Positions 62,499 through 64,000 of a stretch of DNA of 64,000 nt are shown in pieces. The DNA is taken from the NCBI RefSeq assembly GCF_015355755.1, contig NZ_JACVEE010000001.1:2170001-2234000 (forward strand), written 5' to 3'. The position numbers and the translations under genes are program-made. The stretch comes from Nocardia sp. XZ_19_385. Its GTDB lineage: Bacteria; Actinomycetota; Actinomycetes; Mycobacteriales; Mycobacteriaceae. Below the pieces are notes generated by a model. It made no database searches. It saw only the letters and a program-made list of their open reading frames with translations, and had not been told where the DNA came from. Position 1 is the first letter of the stretch. Each line of letters begins with the position of its first letter.

Positions 62499-64000
62499 TC
62501 ATTCGTCGGTCACCTGCCGTCCGGTGTCCTGGACGGGGCAGGAGCCCGCGACGGCGCAGTGGCGGCAGCCGTCGTTGCGCATGGCGAGGTAGCTGGGGCC
62601 CCGGGTGGAGGCGGCGGCGTCGTGGATGGTGGTGCGCCAATGGTCGAGGGCTTCCGCGTCCAGGGGTGGCTGCAGGCGCTGGGTGGCGCCTTCCTTGGCG
62701 CTGGGCTTGGCCACGTAGACGAGGCGGGCGCCGCCGGGCTCGCCGGTCGGTCCAGCTTCGGTTCCTTCGGCAGGAACGGCGGATTCAGCTGGCGCGTCGG
62801 CGGATTCGGTATCAGCCGTGGCGTCCATCGTGGCACTCTCGCCTTCGGCGAGGGCAGCGTCGAGGGCGCCCATGGCTGCCGCGACCTGGTAAGTGGCGAG
62901 CTGGGCGTGGTCTACGGCGGCCTGTTTGGTGATCGGGGATTTGCCGGTTTTCACGTCGACGATGACGAAGCGGCCCAGGGCGTCGCGTTCCAGGCGGTCG
63001 ACGCGGCCGCGGATGCGCACGGCGCGTTCGGCTTCGGTTCGGGCGGGTAGTTCGCAGTCGACGGGGATTTCGACGCCGGCCTGGGTGAGTTCGCCGCGGG
63101 TGTTGTGGACCCAGGCCATGAAGGTTTCCAGCATGGCCTCGGTGCGGCGGAGTTCCTGACGGGAATGCCAGCCGGTCCCGGGATCGATGGCGCGCCAAGC
63201 CTTGTCGAGGGCGGCGCGGACCTGGGATTCGGGAACGCGGCCCGCCAGCGCCTGCACCAAGGTGTGCACCAGGTTGCCTTTGACGGCGTGCGGGTTGTCG
63301 CCATCGGTGCCGCCGTGACGTTCCAGCGCCCAGCGCAGCGGGCAGGTGCGCAGCAGCTCCACGGTGGACGGGGACAGGGCGACCGCACTGTCGTCATCGG
63401 CCCACAGGGTGTCATCGGAGCTGAGATCGCTTGTGCCGTACCAGTCTTCGGGGTGGGTGCCGGGCACTCCGGCCTGCGCGAGCCGGGCCAGCTGGTGGGC
63501 GGCGCGGCCGCGGCGTTCCGGGTCGGAGTCGGGATCGCAGACCACGCCACGTAATTCGGCGACCAGGGAGTGCATGACCAAGGCGCGTCCCGGATCGGCG
63601 ATGGGGAGCACGCCGGGTTCGCTGTCGTCGTCGTGGCCGAGCAGTTCGGCCAGGAAGCGGGACGGCACGAGATCCCGCTCGCCCGACACGGATTCGACCG
63701 CGGTGACCAGCAGTGACCGCCGGGCCCGGCTGCAGGCGACCAGCAGCAGCCGGCGTTCCTCGGCCAGGATCGGCGCGGCGCGACTGACTTGCTCGCCGAG
63801 GTCGATACCCGCCGTGAGATCGACCAGATCCTCGGTGTGCAACAGTGTGCCGCGCGGGCGCGTGTTCGGCCAGATCCCTTCCTGCACAGCGGCGACGGCG
63901 ACCACGTCCCACTCGCGGCCCGCCGCCGCATGCGCACTGAGCAACGCGACCGCTTCACCGGGCGCGGTCAACGGCGCGGTGTCCTGCGGAATCTCCTGCT
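62499..64000 (-). CDS. adnA: Helicase-nuclease subunit AdnA, C-terminal part
   Basis: The frame enters from the right edge without a start. The visible 500 residues contain the last helicase motifs (VVAVAAVQEGIWPNTRP, LLLVACSRARRSLLVTA) and a RecB-like nuclease (RFVIVDVKTG, HAQLATYQVAAAMG). Four cysteines, one in TCPLRWALERHGG and three in GCRHCAVAGSCPV, form the iron-sulfur cluster site known in AdnA and AddB. It lies 136 bases upstream of adnB. Confidence 0.92.
   Translation of the reverse strand, partial: QEIPQDTAPLTAPGEAVALLSAHAAAGREWDVVAVAAVQEGIWPNTRPRGTLLHTEDLVDLTAGIDLGEQVSRAAPILAEERRLLLVACSRARRSLLVTAVESVSGERDLVPSRFLAELLGHDDDSEPGVLPIADPGRALVMHSLVAELRGVVCDPDSDPERRGRAAHQLARLAQAGVPGTHPEDWYGTSDLSSDDTLWADDDSAVALSPSTVELLRTCPLRWALERHGGTDGDNPHAVKGNLVHTLVQALAGRVPESQVRAALDKAWRAIDPGTGWHSRQELRRTEAMLETFMAWVHNTRGELTQAGVEIPVDCELPARTEAERAVRIRGRVDRLERDALGRFVIVDVKTGKSPITKQAAVDHAQLATYQVAAAMGALDAALAEGESATMDATADTESADAPAESAVPAEGTEAGPTGEPGGARLVYVAKPSAKEGATQRLQPPLDAEALDHWRTTIHDAAASTRGPSYLAMRNDGCRHCAVAGSCPVQDTGRQVTDE

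Overview
The window is high-GC actinobacterial chromosome, most likely a Nocardia or a close relative in the Mycobacteriales. The evidence is WhiB7, a secreted Rpf, UvrD2, AdnA/AdnB, mycoredoxin, several FadD-type ligases, many GTG starts, and gene order. From about 41.2 kb to the right edge the order matches the Mycobacterium tuberculosis Rv3193c-Rv3202c block: UPF0182, PDZ-Lon protease, zincin-like protein, Rv3196-like protein, ABC1 kinase, whiB7, uvrD2, mrx1, nudC, K+ channel, adnB, adnA. That block carries extra genes here: a 42-residue membrane peptide, an LtrA-family protein, a VOC protein and a DUF1203 protein. I see no insertion sequence, phage or CRISPR array.

Layout. 0-7 kb: a partial secreted protein, a GNAT enzyme, an efflux pump, and regulators including a sigma-like/EspR-like pair. 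7-11 kb: two tandem paralogous fatty acyl-CoA/AMP ligases. 10.7-12.2 kb: a LysR regulator divergent from a cysteine-dioxygenase-like cupin. 12.3-16.6 kb: a PepSY membrane protein with a His-rich partner, and a Na+/solute symporter with a small membrane protein. 16.9-19.7 kb: a tightly packed operon of pyruvoyl-dependent arginine decarboxylase, a GNAT-fold protein and a membrane GGDEF cyclase, which is the most unusual gene set in the window. 21.2-29.9 kb: a TetR gene divergent from a flavin monooxygenase/esterase/alcohol dehydrogenase/acyl-CoA ligase/amidohydrolase/hydrolase operon resembling the mycobacterial mymA operon. 29.9-39.8 kb: a DoxX protein with a hendecad-repeat tail, a P450, cytochrome oxidase subunit I, a 67-residue protein matching the C-terminal domain of the EspR-like regulator, and a steroid-reductase/SnoaL divergent pair sharing a perfect KstR-type palindrome. 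These are followed by a TetR/quinone oxidoreductase pair with two matching operators. 39.9-41.1 kb: initiator tRNA-Met and an rpf gene. 41.2-64 kb: the conserved block described above.

The common themes are lipid and steroid oxidation under local TetR/KstR-type control, cell-wall resuscitation, drug-stress response (WhiB7 with a long attenuator leader) and double-strand-break resection (AdnAB). All calls come from reading sequence and remembered family signatures; no database search was run.
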